From Prevotella sp. (GTDB taxonomy: Bacteria; Bacteroidota; Bacteroidia; Bacteroidales; Bacteroidaceae): a stretch of DNA of 41,675 nt. The stretch is from contig JAFVFY010000060.1 of NCBI GenBank assembly GCA_017475265.1, positions 1-41,675 on the forward strand, read 5' to 3'. The translations under genes were made by a program, and so were the position numbers. The notes under the pieces are model-generated. The model was not told the DNA's origin and searched no databases. It was given only the letters and a program-made list of their open reading frames with translations. Shown piece after piece: positions 34,801 through 41,675 of the stretch (position 1 is the first letter of the stretch; every line of letters begins with the position of its first letter).

Positions 34801-35248
34801 TGAGGTTTTAGGCTGTGCCTATGTTGTTCCACTCAATCAGGTAGAATACAAGCATAACTATGGCATGAGCCGCGATGACGAAGTGGAGGCCATTGCGATG
34901 CAGACTGCTATGGACTATGAAACAGCAAATGGTCGCACACCTGAAGATGTATCAAAAGACAACGTAGGCTACGACCTGAAGAGTATCGATGCTGAGGGCC
35001 AGAAACGTTATATCGAAGTGAAAGGTCGCTCAGGCACAGATGGCGTGATGCTCTCTGAAAACGAGATGAACCGCCTGGCGCAACTTGGCACTAAAGCCTG
35101 GCTATACATCGTCACTAATTGTAAATCAAATCCGCAACTTAATATTATCAATGATCCTGCCAACAGAATGAACTTTGAGCAAAAGACCAAAGGCATTCAG
35201 TTCTATCTCCCTTTGGAGGAATGGCAGCATAATACAAACGAATTATGA
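31805..35248 (+). CDS. SNF2-type helicase with C-terminal DUF3883 nuclease-like domain (Hma-type defence system helicase)
   Basis: 1147 residues. The N-terminus (KIEVGSIVSGLTPAESVEI) is a small beta domain common to this helicase family. Helicase core one: Walker A DDTGAGKT at about 131-138, DEAH at 229-232, LLLTATPHRG after it. Core two: KKLVIFTEHKDTL, TDAAGEGINLQ and the arginine-finger motif QRMGRIHRYGQ near residue 600. A coiled coil (about 920-990) leads to a C-terminal DUF3883 domain whose GYDLKSI and RYIEVKGRS supply a D...ExK arrangement as in PD-(D/E)xK nucleases. No signal peptide; cytoplasmic. It overlaps the methylase gene by ATGA, so translation is coupled. Expected to move along or remodel invading DNA, possibly cutting it. 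No Shine-Dalgarno precedes the ATG. Confidence 0.9.
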   Translation: MTNQTLKIEVGSIVSGLTPAESVEITKIQTLGSKYSLSYTGVNTHRAGSKIVTTEQIEALEVLTTDGEFNFKGDPQRFVLYAEAERIKSAYQFDPLFAINCSVVDPLPHQVEAVYKFLLPQPKIRFLLADDTGAGKTIMTGLLLKELMLRHYVERILIVTPGGLTKQWQEDEMGVKFNIPFKLVNRSVFSSEPTVFQNSDRVVASIDFICRDDILNVLSKTSWDMVIFDEAHKLSAYEYGEKIYKSKRYEAAHILAQQCEHILLLTATPHRGRKDTFKRLLQLLDEDIFATADLATERVRELSETGSNKFFIRRLKEDMKDWDGNPLYKKRFTKTVSYNLTPDEKRLYDAVTKYLTKRKEEAAETKNIHVSLALQVMQRRLVSSIYAIRNTLQKRWIALQGLTDELERNPSLWKQKVKLEDFDDINIDDLDDLEDDEREALDNILSDPKKLKLFTTSKSPSEIKAETLEVKELYLMADSLYNQQQEEQKYKELKHLLTSEGVIDGKKLVIFTEHKDTLLYLQERLQNNGYTVATIHGGMSVDERRQSQCQFMLPDTQILICTDAAGEGINLQFCRLLINWDIPWNPNRLEQRMGRIHRYGQKDDVIVFNMVADNTREGQVLKKLLTKLDIIREQLGDDRVYDVIQDVLKGVSLDCIIESVLNGHESDLDAFIDKTPTELGGLFSKSIEEQSKAMAHSTVDYKEARLLKEDSDERRLQPIYIRLFFERAFKYFGGQYRKLSDGIYQIDVIPDVIVKRLKEKYNIYAENLTNLYFFFDKQLFLEYQASTAAYGRAHYINPGNALFDSLVDVVSDLFHDEMLKGTVLVSPEDQHPYFAYFVKNQIQDNTTNQDGEPNVANELLSLVCEKDGEFRQTSPAKLLDLCPPATFAKEITPPDVVNEDEVVQWAFEHITEPLFEQTQQTVEEDNARRKEYLQSAFQQIILDIQGEINELQGKVFMAEDEKAQQKLEAKERRLEELKQRKVERLQELEEGNELSAIAPEVLGCAYVVPLNQVEYKHNYGMSRDDEVEAIAMQTAMDYETANGRTPEDVSKDNVGYDLKSIDAEGQKRYIEVKGRSGTDGVMLSENEMNRLAQLGTKAWLYIVTNCKSNPQLNIINDPANRMNFEQKTKGIQFYLPLEEWQHNTNEL

Positions 35249-38200
35249 AAGCAAAGAAACTCATAGAGGTGGCTCTGCCCATCAAAGAAATATCAGCAGA
35301 AAGTGTACGCGACAAGAGTATCCGTCACGGACATATCAGTACCCTGCATCTGTGGTGGGCACGTAGGCCATTGCCTGTATGTCGTGCTATTGTTTTTGCA
35401 AGTTTAGTGCCAGACCCACTGGATGATAATTGCCCAGAGGCTTTTAAGTATGCAGTAGAGTATCTTCTAAATACTGGTCTTGGCAAATTGCATTACAAAC
35501 CATACAAAGACATTCCTTATACCAGCATTGTTGACGAGATGGAGGATAACCATCGCAACCGTTTGATGATGTTTATAGGCAAGTTTTCTGATACGTGCCA
35601 GACAAATATGATTGCGGGTAAATCGACACCTCCCAAAGAACAGTTGGATGACTGGTCACTCATCAAATGGGAAAACAAGAACAACCCAAAGATACTTCGT
35701 TTGGCAAGAGAATTGATTTTTGTGGCTTATCAGAGCGACAAAAGACCTGATGCCACATGGGAAGAACTACATGCAGAGTTTGATAGGCTTTATGATGCCA
35801 TCCCTAAAGCAGAGAAGAATCTTTATGAATTGAAAGACCGTCATATTGAGACGGAGAAAGTAAAGCAACTCGAAGCTGAATTACAGGCTGCCATTGATGC
35901 TTTCCAAAATGAAATGCCATCAGTTTTTGACCCGTTCGCTGGGGGAGGTGCAATACCTTTGGAGGCAGCCCGTTTAGGTTGTCGTAGTTATGGTAACGAT
36001 ATCAACCCTGTTGCTCATATTATTGAGCGTGGTTCTGCTGAGTTCCCACAGAAATATGGTAAACCTATCGTATATAGTAAGGAAGAGTTTGAAAAACTTT
36101 ATGGGGAAGAAGGTCATAAAATGGCGCAGGAAGATGGGCGAAATATTTCATTTGATGGAGAATGCTATCATATCCCTAATCGTTTGGCTTTCGATGTAGA
36201 GTTCTATGCTAAAAAGATACTTTCAATTACAGAGAAAGAAATTGGCAATTTGTATCATTCAACAACAGAGAAGACCCCTCTTGTATATTATTGGGTAAGA
36301 ACAGCTAAATGTTCTAATCCAAGTTGTCGAGCAGATATCCCAATGCTTAAGCAATTCTATATCTCCAAAAGAAGAACGGCAAGACCCAAAGATTGGTATT
36401 ATCTGTCACCAATAATAGAAAAGAATAATATAGATTTTGAAATTAAAAGAGGTAACTGTTCAGAAGATGGATGGAATAATCGTGGAAATCTTACATGTCC
36501 TTGTTGTGGTAACATAACAAACATTTCTGAAATTAAAAAGCAGTTTTGTTCAGCTCCAATCAAAGAACGTTTAATCGCTATTATTGAAGATGGGAACGAA
36601 AGGACATATAGAACTCCTAATCAAAGAGATATTGATCTAGTTGAGAAATTAAAAAGAGTCGACACAATCCCTTCAGAAAAATTAGAAGTAGGAAATATCC
36701 GTAATTTTAATACGCCTGGCTGGGGGATTGATTCTTTTGATGGTTTATTCTCAAAACGGCAGAGTATATTTCTAGCAAAATTCAAAGAAAAGATTGAAGA
36801 AATATGCTCTGAAATTCATCTTGATGTTAAGTACGTTTCTGTTATTAAAACTTATCTTGCATTATGGTTTGATAAAGTACTTTGTAGAAATACATCATTT
36901 GGAGTCTGGCACAAATTACAAGAAACTGTTGAACACCCCTTTGGCAGACAAGCAATCCCTATGGTGTTTGATTATCCGGAAATGAATCCATTTTCCAATT
37001 TATCAGGAGCTTGTATTGGTCAGTTGAATTCTGTTGTGTCATTTATTGAGAACGAAAATTCTTTCCCATCCGTATTTAACAATATTATGAGTGGTGATAG
37101 AAGTCAATTTGAAAAGAAGACAATTACAGCTGTCATAACTGATCCACCATATTATGACGCAATCGCATATGCAGATTTGGCTGACTTTTTCTACGTATGG
37201 TTGAAAGCAATTATATATAAAGAGTATGAATTAGTTTTTTCCACACCAAAGACTCCAAAGCAAGACGAATGCACAGCTTTGAAACATCATCATGGAAATA
37301 GTGATGATGAAGCAAAAAAGCATTTTGAGACAATGCTGACAGCAATATTCGATGCAATAGAACTTCAAACATCCGATGTCGTAAGCATAATGTTTGCTCA
37401 TCAAAGTACTGAAGCGTGGACTACATTATGTAACTCAATATTAGATGCAAGAATGAATATCACAGGTAGTTGGCCTATGGATACTGAAGTAAGTATAGCT
37501 CTTAAGGCACAAATGTCTACTCTCGAATCTTCTGTAACTGTCGCATGTCGCCCATCTGAGCGTAAAGGCTTTGCAGACTTTGATGAAGTAAAGCATGATA
37601 TTCGACAATTGGTGAAGGCAGAAGTAGAAAAACTTTATGGCCTTGGTTTCCGAGGTGCGGATTTGCTAACGGCTTGCTTTGGTCAGGCTGTGAGCGTATT
37701 TGGACATTATAAACTAGTTGAGACAGCAGAGGGTGAACCTGTTAGTGTTGGACAATTATTGGAGTTCGCTCGCGAGAGTGCAGCACAGGCTTTGCTTGAA
37801 GGTGTACCAGGAGAACCACAAACCAAATTCTATTGTGGATGGCTCCAGATGAACGGTATGTCGGAATGTGATTTCGACGATGTGAACAAATATACTCGCG
37901 TAGGTGTAAATGTGGAGATTCGCAGCTTGCAAAGCGATAAGCTGTTGATTACGGAAGGCAGTAAGCAACACTTGGCAACAGCAGAAGAACATGTTGGCAG
38001 TAATCAGAGTTGGGGCACACAACCAACAGACTATATGATAAGTCAAGTACACCGTATGATGTTGGCTTATCGTGGTGGAAATCAGGTCTTACTGCTTAAA
38101 CTAGTGCGAGAGCTTTGCCCACAAAGCGATGCTCCACAATGGCGAGTATTGGATTTCCTTGGTGGTCATCTTCCTGAAGACAGTCAAGATTATAAAGATG

Positions 38201-38292
38201 TAAAGGGCATTCTTGCGAGTGCAGAAATGCTTCGTCAGAAGTGTAAAGATACAGCAGTTCCTAAGGTTGGTACATTTGAATTTGAAGATTAA
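35245..38292 (+). CDS. DUF1156 DNA methyltransferase (Hma-type defence system methylase)
   Basis: 1015 residues. N-terminal DUF1156 signature: LIEVALPIKEISAESVRDKS and GHISTLHLWWARRPLPVCRA. SAM-binding motif I is DPFAGGGAIPLEA (Asp229 onward) and catalytic motif IV is DPPYYD (Asp633 onward), the DPPY form of adenine-N6 or cytosine-N4 methylases. Between them a four-Cys zinc ribbon (Cys356, Cys361, Cys418, Cys421). Probably modifies host DNA so that the helicase/nuclease spares it, as in restriction or DISARM-like systems; target unknown. Starts inside the helicase stop codon. The central third (about 36100-37500) is visibly more AT-rich than either end, suggesting exchange of the specificity region. 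Confidence 0.92.
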   Translation: MKAKKLIEVALPIKEISAESVRDKSIRHGHISTLHLWWARRPLPVCRAIVFASLVPDPLDDNCPEAFKYAVEYLLNTGLGKLHYKPYKDIPYTSIVDEMEDNHRNRLMMFIGKFSDTCQTNMIAGKSTPPKEQLDDWSLIKWENKNNPKILRLARELIFVAYQSDKRPDATWEELHAEFDRLYDAIPKAEKNLYELKDRHIETEKVKQLEAELQAAIDAFQNEMPSVFDPFAGGGAIPLEAARLGCRSYGNDINPVAHIIERGSAEFPQKYGKPIVYSKEEFEKLYGEEGHKMAQEDGRNISFDGECYHIPNRLAFDVEFYAKKILSITEKEIGNLYHSTTEKTPLVYYWVRTAKCSNPSCRADIPMLKQFYISKRRTARPKDWYYLSPIIEKNNIDFEIKRGNCSEDGWNNRGNLTCPCCGNITNISEIKKQFCSAPIKERLIAIIEDGNERTYRTPNQRDIDLVEKLKRVDTIPSEKLEVGNIRNFNTPGWGIDSFDGLFSKRQSIFLAKFKEKIEEICSEIHLDVKYVSVIKTYLALWFDKVLCRNTSFGVWHKLQETVEHPFGRQAIPMVFDYPEMNPFSNLSGACIGQLNSVVSFIENENSFPSVFNNIMSGDRSQFEKKTITAVITDPPYYDAIAYADLADFFYVWLKAIIYKEYELVFSTPKTPKQDECTALKHHHGNSDDEAKKHFETMLTAIFDAIELQTSDVVSIMFAHQSTEAWTTLCNSILDARMNITGSWPMDTEVSIALKAQMSTLESSVTVACRPSERKGFADFDEVKHDIRQLVKAEVEKLYGLGFRGADLLTACFGQAVSVFGHYKLVETAEGEPVSVGQLLEFARESAAQALLEGVPGEPQTKFYCGWLQMNGMSECDFDDVNKYTRVGVNVEIRSLQSDKLLITEGSKQHLATAEEHVGSNQSWGTQPTDYMISQVHRMMLAYRGGNQVLLLKLVRELCPQSDAPQWRVLDFLGGHLPEDSQDYKDVKGILASAEMLRQKCKDTAVPKVGTFEFED

Positions 38293-38304
38293 AACCTATA
38301 GACT

Positions 38305-41094
38305 ATGGATAAAGTAATGATGAATAATGGGAATTCGCTTCCTGCATGGTATAATGTAGTCGCTCCCCAAAACGATATTCGAAATGGGGTTCTCGACGAG
38401 AGCATCTTTGCTGCTAATATAGAGGAAGTAGCTACAGGAACAGCACCTGTGGTGTATCAAGATATTAGGTTTTTCTTTGAATGTACATACGTGACGGATG
38501 GAATCAAGGAGTTGATACGTCGCGTAGTACAGGCACTAAATGGCAAGGAAAGCCAAAATAGGGTTATTTCCCTACAGACAGGATTTGGTGGTGGTAAGAC
38601 CCACTCGCTGATATCGCTCTATCATGTAGTGAAAGATAGTCCTGTATTCAGGGATTTAGGAGTGGCACAAACCATCTTGGAGCCTGAGGATATGCCACAA
38701 TTCAATAATGCGAAAGTGGCGGTGTTCACTCAGAATACTGTCAACGTTGTTGATGGCCATCAGGTAGCGGACGGCATTATTACCCATACACTTTGGGGCG
38801 AATTGGCGTGGCAATTAGGTGGTCGCGAGGCATACGAAATAGTGCGTAACGATGATACACAGATGATTGCTCCCAATGCTCAGAAGTTCAAGACAATTCT
38901 CGAGAAAGCAAGTCCCGCTTTGATACTGATAGACGAGTTGGCTGATTACTGCAACAAAGCAAGTGGCAAGATAGTAGGCAGTGGAACCTTATTTACCCAA
39001 ACAAATAGTTTCATACAAGCCCTAACCGAAGTGGTATCTTCTGTACCCAGAACTGTGCTGATATGTACACTTCCTGCCAGCGCAAGAGAAGTGGCATCGA
39101 GCGAAATTGGCCAGGAGATTCTTTCTTCATTGGAGACTCGTGTGATTCGTGTTGGTAGTAGTGTAAAGCCTGTTGATGATGAAGAAATCTATGAGGTGGT
39201 TCGTCGACGGCTCTTTGATTGTATCACCAATCAGGATGTTATCGAACAGGTAGCAAGGAAATATAAGGATATGTACCATAATCGCCGTGATGCTTTGCCT
39301 AATGAAGCTGACCGTGTGGCATACGTGGAGCGTATCAAGAAAGCTTACCCATTCCATCCGGAATTGATAGACTTGTTCCGTGTTCGCTGGGGAAGTGATT
39401 CAAGATTCCAGCGCACAAGAGGTGTCTTGCGTCTATTGGCAAGTATCGTAAAGGATTTGTGGCAACGAAAGAGTTCACTCGTGGGTACACAAGCCTTAAT
39501 CCAGACAAGCGATGTGCTGTTGGATAATCTGCCAACTTTGCAAAGTCAGATTACAAGTCTGATGGGTGCCCAATGGGATTCCGTGATGCACGCGGATGTA
39601 ATCGGAACAATTAGCAATGCTTACAAGATTGACGAAAAGAATGTAGGAAGCAATATTGGAGATTATCACTTGGCCACAGCTGTAACGACAACGGTGTTGA
39701 TGGCTTCCATTGGTTCTTCTTCTCAAAAAGGATTATCATTGAAGCAGCTGAAACTTTGTTTGCTGAAACCAGATGCATTCCAGCATAATGACATTGACTC
39801 TGCTGTATTTCAGTTGGAGAATGTGGTTCACTATATGTATCGCAGTAGCATAGGTGGTGAGCAGAGCTATTGGTTCCAGTCTAAGCCAAACATCAACATC
39901 CTGATTAATCAGGCTAAGGGTGATGTGAAGGACGATGAGATAAACGCCGAGGTTTTGCAGATGATTAAACAATCTGTAATGACTATTTCAAAAGTGAAGG
40001 TACTGGTAGATCCTACTGGAGATGTACCTGAACAGAAGCAATTGACCTTTGTTGTTATGCATCCAAAGTATACCGTTGCTGCTGGTGGAAATGTAAGCCG
40101 TACAGCAGAACTTGCTATCAAGCAGATGGCACAGATGAAAGGATCTTCTCAACGTGTATATCGCAACACAATGCTTTATCTCTTATGTTCAGAAGCTGGT
40201 AAGGCTGCACTCAGTATGAAGTTGAGGGAATACTTGGCATGTGATAAGATTATCAAGGAATATGGTGGACAGCTTGATCCTGAGCAGAGAAAGGATGTGG
40301 CAGACAGAAAGAAATTAAGCGCAGATGCTGCAAAAGAGCAATTGATACACGCCTATAATACGGTGGTAAAATGCGTTCGTGATGATTTGCAGACACAGGA
40401 AATTGTATCCTTTGCCTCAGATTTTGCATCACAGATAACTGTCAATACGCTACAAGAACTACATGAAAATGGTTGGGTACTTCGTCGTATCGGTCTGAAT
40501 GTCATCAATCGCAATGGATTGATGCCAACAGTAGAAAAGCCTGTAAAGGTGAATGATGTCTATGAGGCTTTCCTGCGTTTTGATGACAAACCCATGATTC
40601 TGAATGTTGAGACTATCACGGATACGGTAAACAGATATTGCGAAGAGGGTATGTGGAATGTAGGTACTGGGGCAGGGGAGCCTTATTCTCGTATCTACCA
40701 TAACGAAAGGGTTACATTCCTGAATCCACAGGAGGATGGCTATTGGCTGTTGGATCCATCTGTTATGCCCAAACCTGCTGGGGGAGGTGGTCCTACACCA
40801 GTTCCTCCGACACCTGGTCCTTCTCCTACGTCATCACCAGAGCCGGGGGCAGAACCGACGCCTACCACTAAGACCTATAAGAAGTTGACGATTAGTGGTA
40901 GTGTGCCTATTGAGAACTATAGCCAATTGTTCTCCAGTTTTGTGAATACGCTGAAGAATAACCATCTGAAAATAGAGGTGAAATTTACGGCCAGCAATAG
41001 TTCTGCCAATCCTCTTACTGACAATTCACCAATCGTTAAGAGTGTGAAGGAATCAGCCTCACAGTTAGGCTTGGAATTAGAAGTTGAAGAATAG
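38305..41094 (+). CDS. DUF499 P-loop ATPase (Hma-type defence system ATPase)
   Basis: 929 residues. N-terminal segment, then Walker A GFGGGKTH (Gly93-His100) and Walker B ALILIDELADYC (Asp210-Glu211) of the DUF499 AAA-like family; TRGVLRLLASIVKDLWQ and YRNTMLYLLC are further family segments. The C-terminal part holds a Pro/Thr/Ser linker (about residues 823-857: GGGGPTPVPPTPGPSPTSSP) followed by a ~70-residue terminal domain (YKKLTISGSVPIENYSQLFS). DUF499 proteins are regularly next to DUF1156 methylases and such helicases in predicted anti-phage loci; their molecular role is unsettled. The gene starts 12 bp after the methylase stop and ends 129 bp before a terminator, closing the operon. Confidence 0.92.
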   Translation: MDKVMMNNGNSLPAWYNVVAPQNDIRNGVLDESIFAANIEEVATGTAPVVYQDIRFFFECTYVTDGIKELIRRVVQALNGKESQNRVISLQTGFGGGKTHSLISLYHVVKDSPVFRDLGVAQTILEPEDMPQFNNAKVAVFTQNTVNVVDGHQVADGIITHTLWGELAWQLGGREAYEIVRNDDTQMIAPNAQKFKTILEKASPALILIDELADYCNKASGKIVGSGTLFTQTNSFIQALTEVVSSVPRTVLICTLPASAREVASSEIGQEILSSLETRVIRVGSSVKPVDDEEIYEVVRRRLFDCITNQDVIEQVARKYKDMYHNRRDALPNEADRVAYVERIKKAYPFHPELIDLFRVRWGSDSRFQRTRGVLRLLASIVKDLWQRKSSLVGTQALIQTSDVLLDNLPTLQSQITSLMGAQWDSVMHADVIGTISNAYKIDEKNVGSNIGDYHLATAVTTTVLMASIGSSSQKGLSLKQLKLCLLKPDAFQHNDIDSAVFQLENVVHYMYRSSIGGEQSYWFQSKPNINILINQAKGDVKDDEINAEVLQMIKQSVMTISKVKVLVDPTGDVPEQKQLTFVVMHPKYTVAAGGNVSRTAELAIKQMAQMKGSSQRVYRNTMLYLLCSEAGKAALSMKLREYLACDKIIKEYGGQLDPEQRKDVADRKKLSADAAKEQLIHAYNTVVKCVRDDLQTQEIVSFASDFASQITVNTLQELHENGWVLRRIGLNVINRNGLMPTVEKPVKVNDVYEAFLRFDDKPMILNVETITDTVNRYCEEGMWNVGTGAGEPYSRIYHNERVTFLNPQEDGYWLLDPSVMPKPAGGGGPTPVPPTPGPSPTSSPEPGAEPTPTTKTYKKLTISGSVPIENYSQLFSSFVNTLKNNHLKIEVKFTASNSSANPLTDNSPIVKSVKESASQLGLELEVEE

Positions 41095-41223
41095 ATGACT
41101 GTCCGTTTGGGCTGATGGCGGAAATGAGACGATATGCTTATGCGACTTCTTCCTGTCACTGTCCACTTGTAAGTATTCCTTACATGTTGACTCTTTTCCA
41201 GTCCTACTTCATTGTAAGTGCTG

Positions 41224-41260
41224 AGTGGTATTCGCATCTTTTGCGACTACCACTTCTTTT
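41224..41260 (+). terminator. Intrinsic terminator of the defence operon
   Basis: AGTGGTA (41224-41230) pairs with TACCACT (41248-41254), with CGCA/TGCG continuing the stem, followed by TCTTTTTC. The 129 bp between the DUF499 stop and this hairpin hold no gene. Confidence 0.85.
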
Positions 41261-41675
41261 TCATAATATTTCTCTTGCTATCCAGGCGCACGCCTCTGCA
41301 TCGGCGAGGGCGTGGTGGTGACGCTCCAGGTTGTAGCCGCAGGCGGCGGCGACGGTGTGAAGCTGGTGGTTGAGCAGATGGGGAAGGCGATAGCGGGAGG
41401 CGATTAAGGTACAATGGAACTCGTAGTCGGGGTAGTCCATCTGGTAGCAACGGAAGACGGCCTTCAGGCAGCTCTCGTCGAAGGATTTGTTGTGGGCCAC
41501 GAGGGGCAGGCCTTCGATGAGCGGTTCTATCTGTGCCCATACTTTGGGGAATACGGGGGCTTCCTCGGTGTCCTCATGGGTGAGACCATGCACCTGACTG
41601 CACCAGTAGTTATAGTAGTTCGGCTCAGGCTGGATGAGGGAGTAGAAGGAATCGACAATCTCGCCGTTACGCACG
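41261..41675 (-). CDS. DEDDh 3'-5' exonuclease (DnaQ/RNase T-like), N-terminus outside window
   Basis: The 137 visible residues include HGLTHEDTEEAP (substrate-binding loop), LVAHNKSFDESCLKAVF (Exo II, with the catalytic Asp) and HHALADAEACAWIA (Exo III, HxxxxD), so a DEDDh exonuclease of the DNA polymerase III epsilon/RNase T superfamily. The Exo I motif (DxE) would be in the missing part. The first codon in the window is GTG for Val in the middle of the chain, not a start. Convergent to the defence operon and belonging to the flanking chromosome; not evidently part of the defence module. Confidence 0.88.
   Translation of the reverse strand, partial: VRNGEIVDSFYSLIQPEPNYYNYWCSQVHGLTHEDTEEAPVFPKVWAQIEPLIEGLPLVAHNKSFDESCLKAVFRCYQMDYPDYEFHCTLIASRYRLPHLLNHQLHTVAAACGYNLERHHHALADAEACAWIAREIL

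Noticed and set aside
31805-41094. DISARM or BREX system
   Set aside because: A helicase and methylase are present but there is no DUF1998 or phospholipase-D gene (DISARM) and no PglZ, BrxC or Lon-like gene (BREX).

Overview
The window reads as a chromosomal segment of a Bacteroidales bacterium, most likely a Prevotella or a close gut/rumen relative. The reasons are: promoters of the Bacteroidetes type (TAnnTTTG in the -7 position) in front of many genes, a complete porP-gldKLMN type IX secretion core, secreted arabinose-releasing glycosidases, a membrane pyrophosphatase, and secreted proteins ending in a YDLxGRxL...GLYI-like C-terminus. GC content is moderate to high over most of the window and clearly lower in the defence module at the right.

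Layout. 1-497: end of an unidentified gene, an array of 22-bp tandem repeats and a hairpin. 498-2618 (minus): serC then serA (serine synthesis), separated by a 135-bp palindromic repeat. 2836-9259 (plus): porP, gldK, gldL, gldM, gldN. 9296-11113: GH43 glycosidase with an in-frame tandem-repeat linker. 11216-13218 (minus): surface lipoprotein with a one-base frameshift in its signal peptide. 13431-16329 (plus): outer-membrane barrel protein and a GltS-type glutamate symporter. 16304-17752 (minus): histidine acid phosphatase. 17896-19553 (minus): an ATP-binding (AlbA/Schlafen-type) regulator that has lost its N-terminus, and a small unknown protein. 19623-21551 (minus): dnaK. 21761-25398 (plus): a secreted protein with a BamE-like end and the H+/Na+ pyrophosphatase. 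25477-26556 (minus): His/Gly/Ser-rich secreted repeat protein. 26857-30646 (plus): GH43-CBM6, GH51 arabinofuranosidase, hotdog thioesterase.

30647-41260 is the accessory region. A 1.16-kb gene-free stretch holds a perfect 18-bp hairpin, a 439-bp fold-back element with 48-bp ends and a central array of three 17-bp palindromes phased exactly 22 bp apart, then a promoter and a ~340-nt structured leader. The leader feeds a three-gene operon: SNF2-type helicase with a C-terminal DUF3883 (PD-(D/E)xK-like) domain, DUF1156 DNA methyltransferase, and DUF499 ATPase. This matches the helicase-methylase-ATPase ('Hma') class of predicted anti-phage systems, which is known from comparative genomics but poorly characterised. 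The leader can fold in two mutually exclusive ways, one of which would pair a 12-base segment with the 12 bases directly before the helicase start codon; I consider this the most interesting new observation. The window ends in a DEDDh exonuclease cut by the right edge.

Working together: the type IX genes supply the secretion route that the phosphatase and one GH43 (both with CTD-like ends) may use; the GH43/GH51 enzymes release arabinose from plant polysaccharide. GC-rich palindromic repeats have been captured at several gene starts and even inside coding sequence (gldK signal peptide, gldL, the first GH43).
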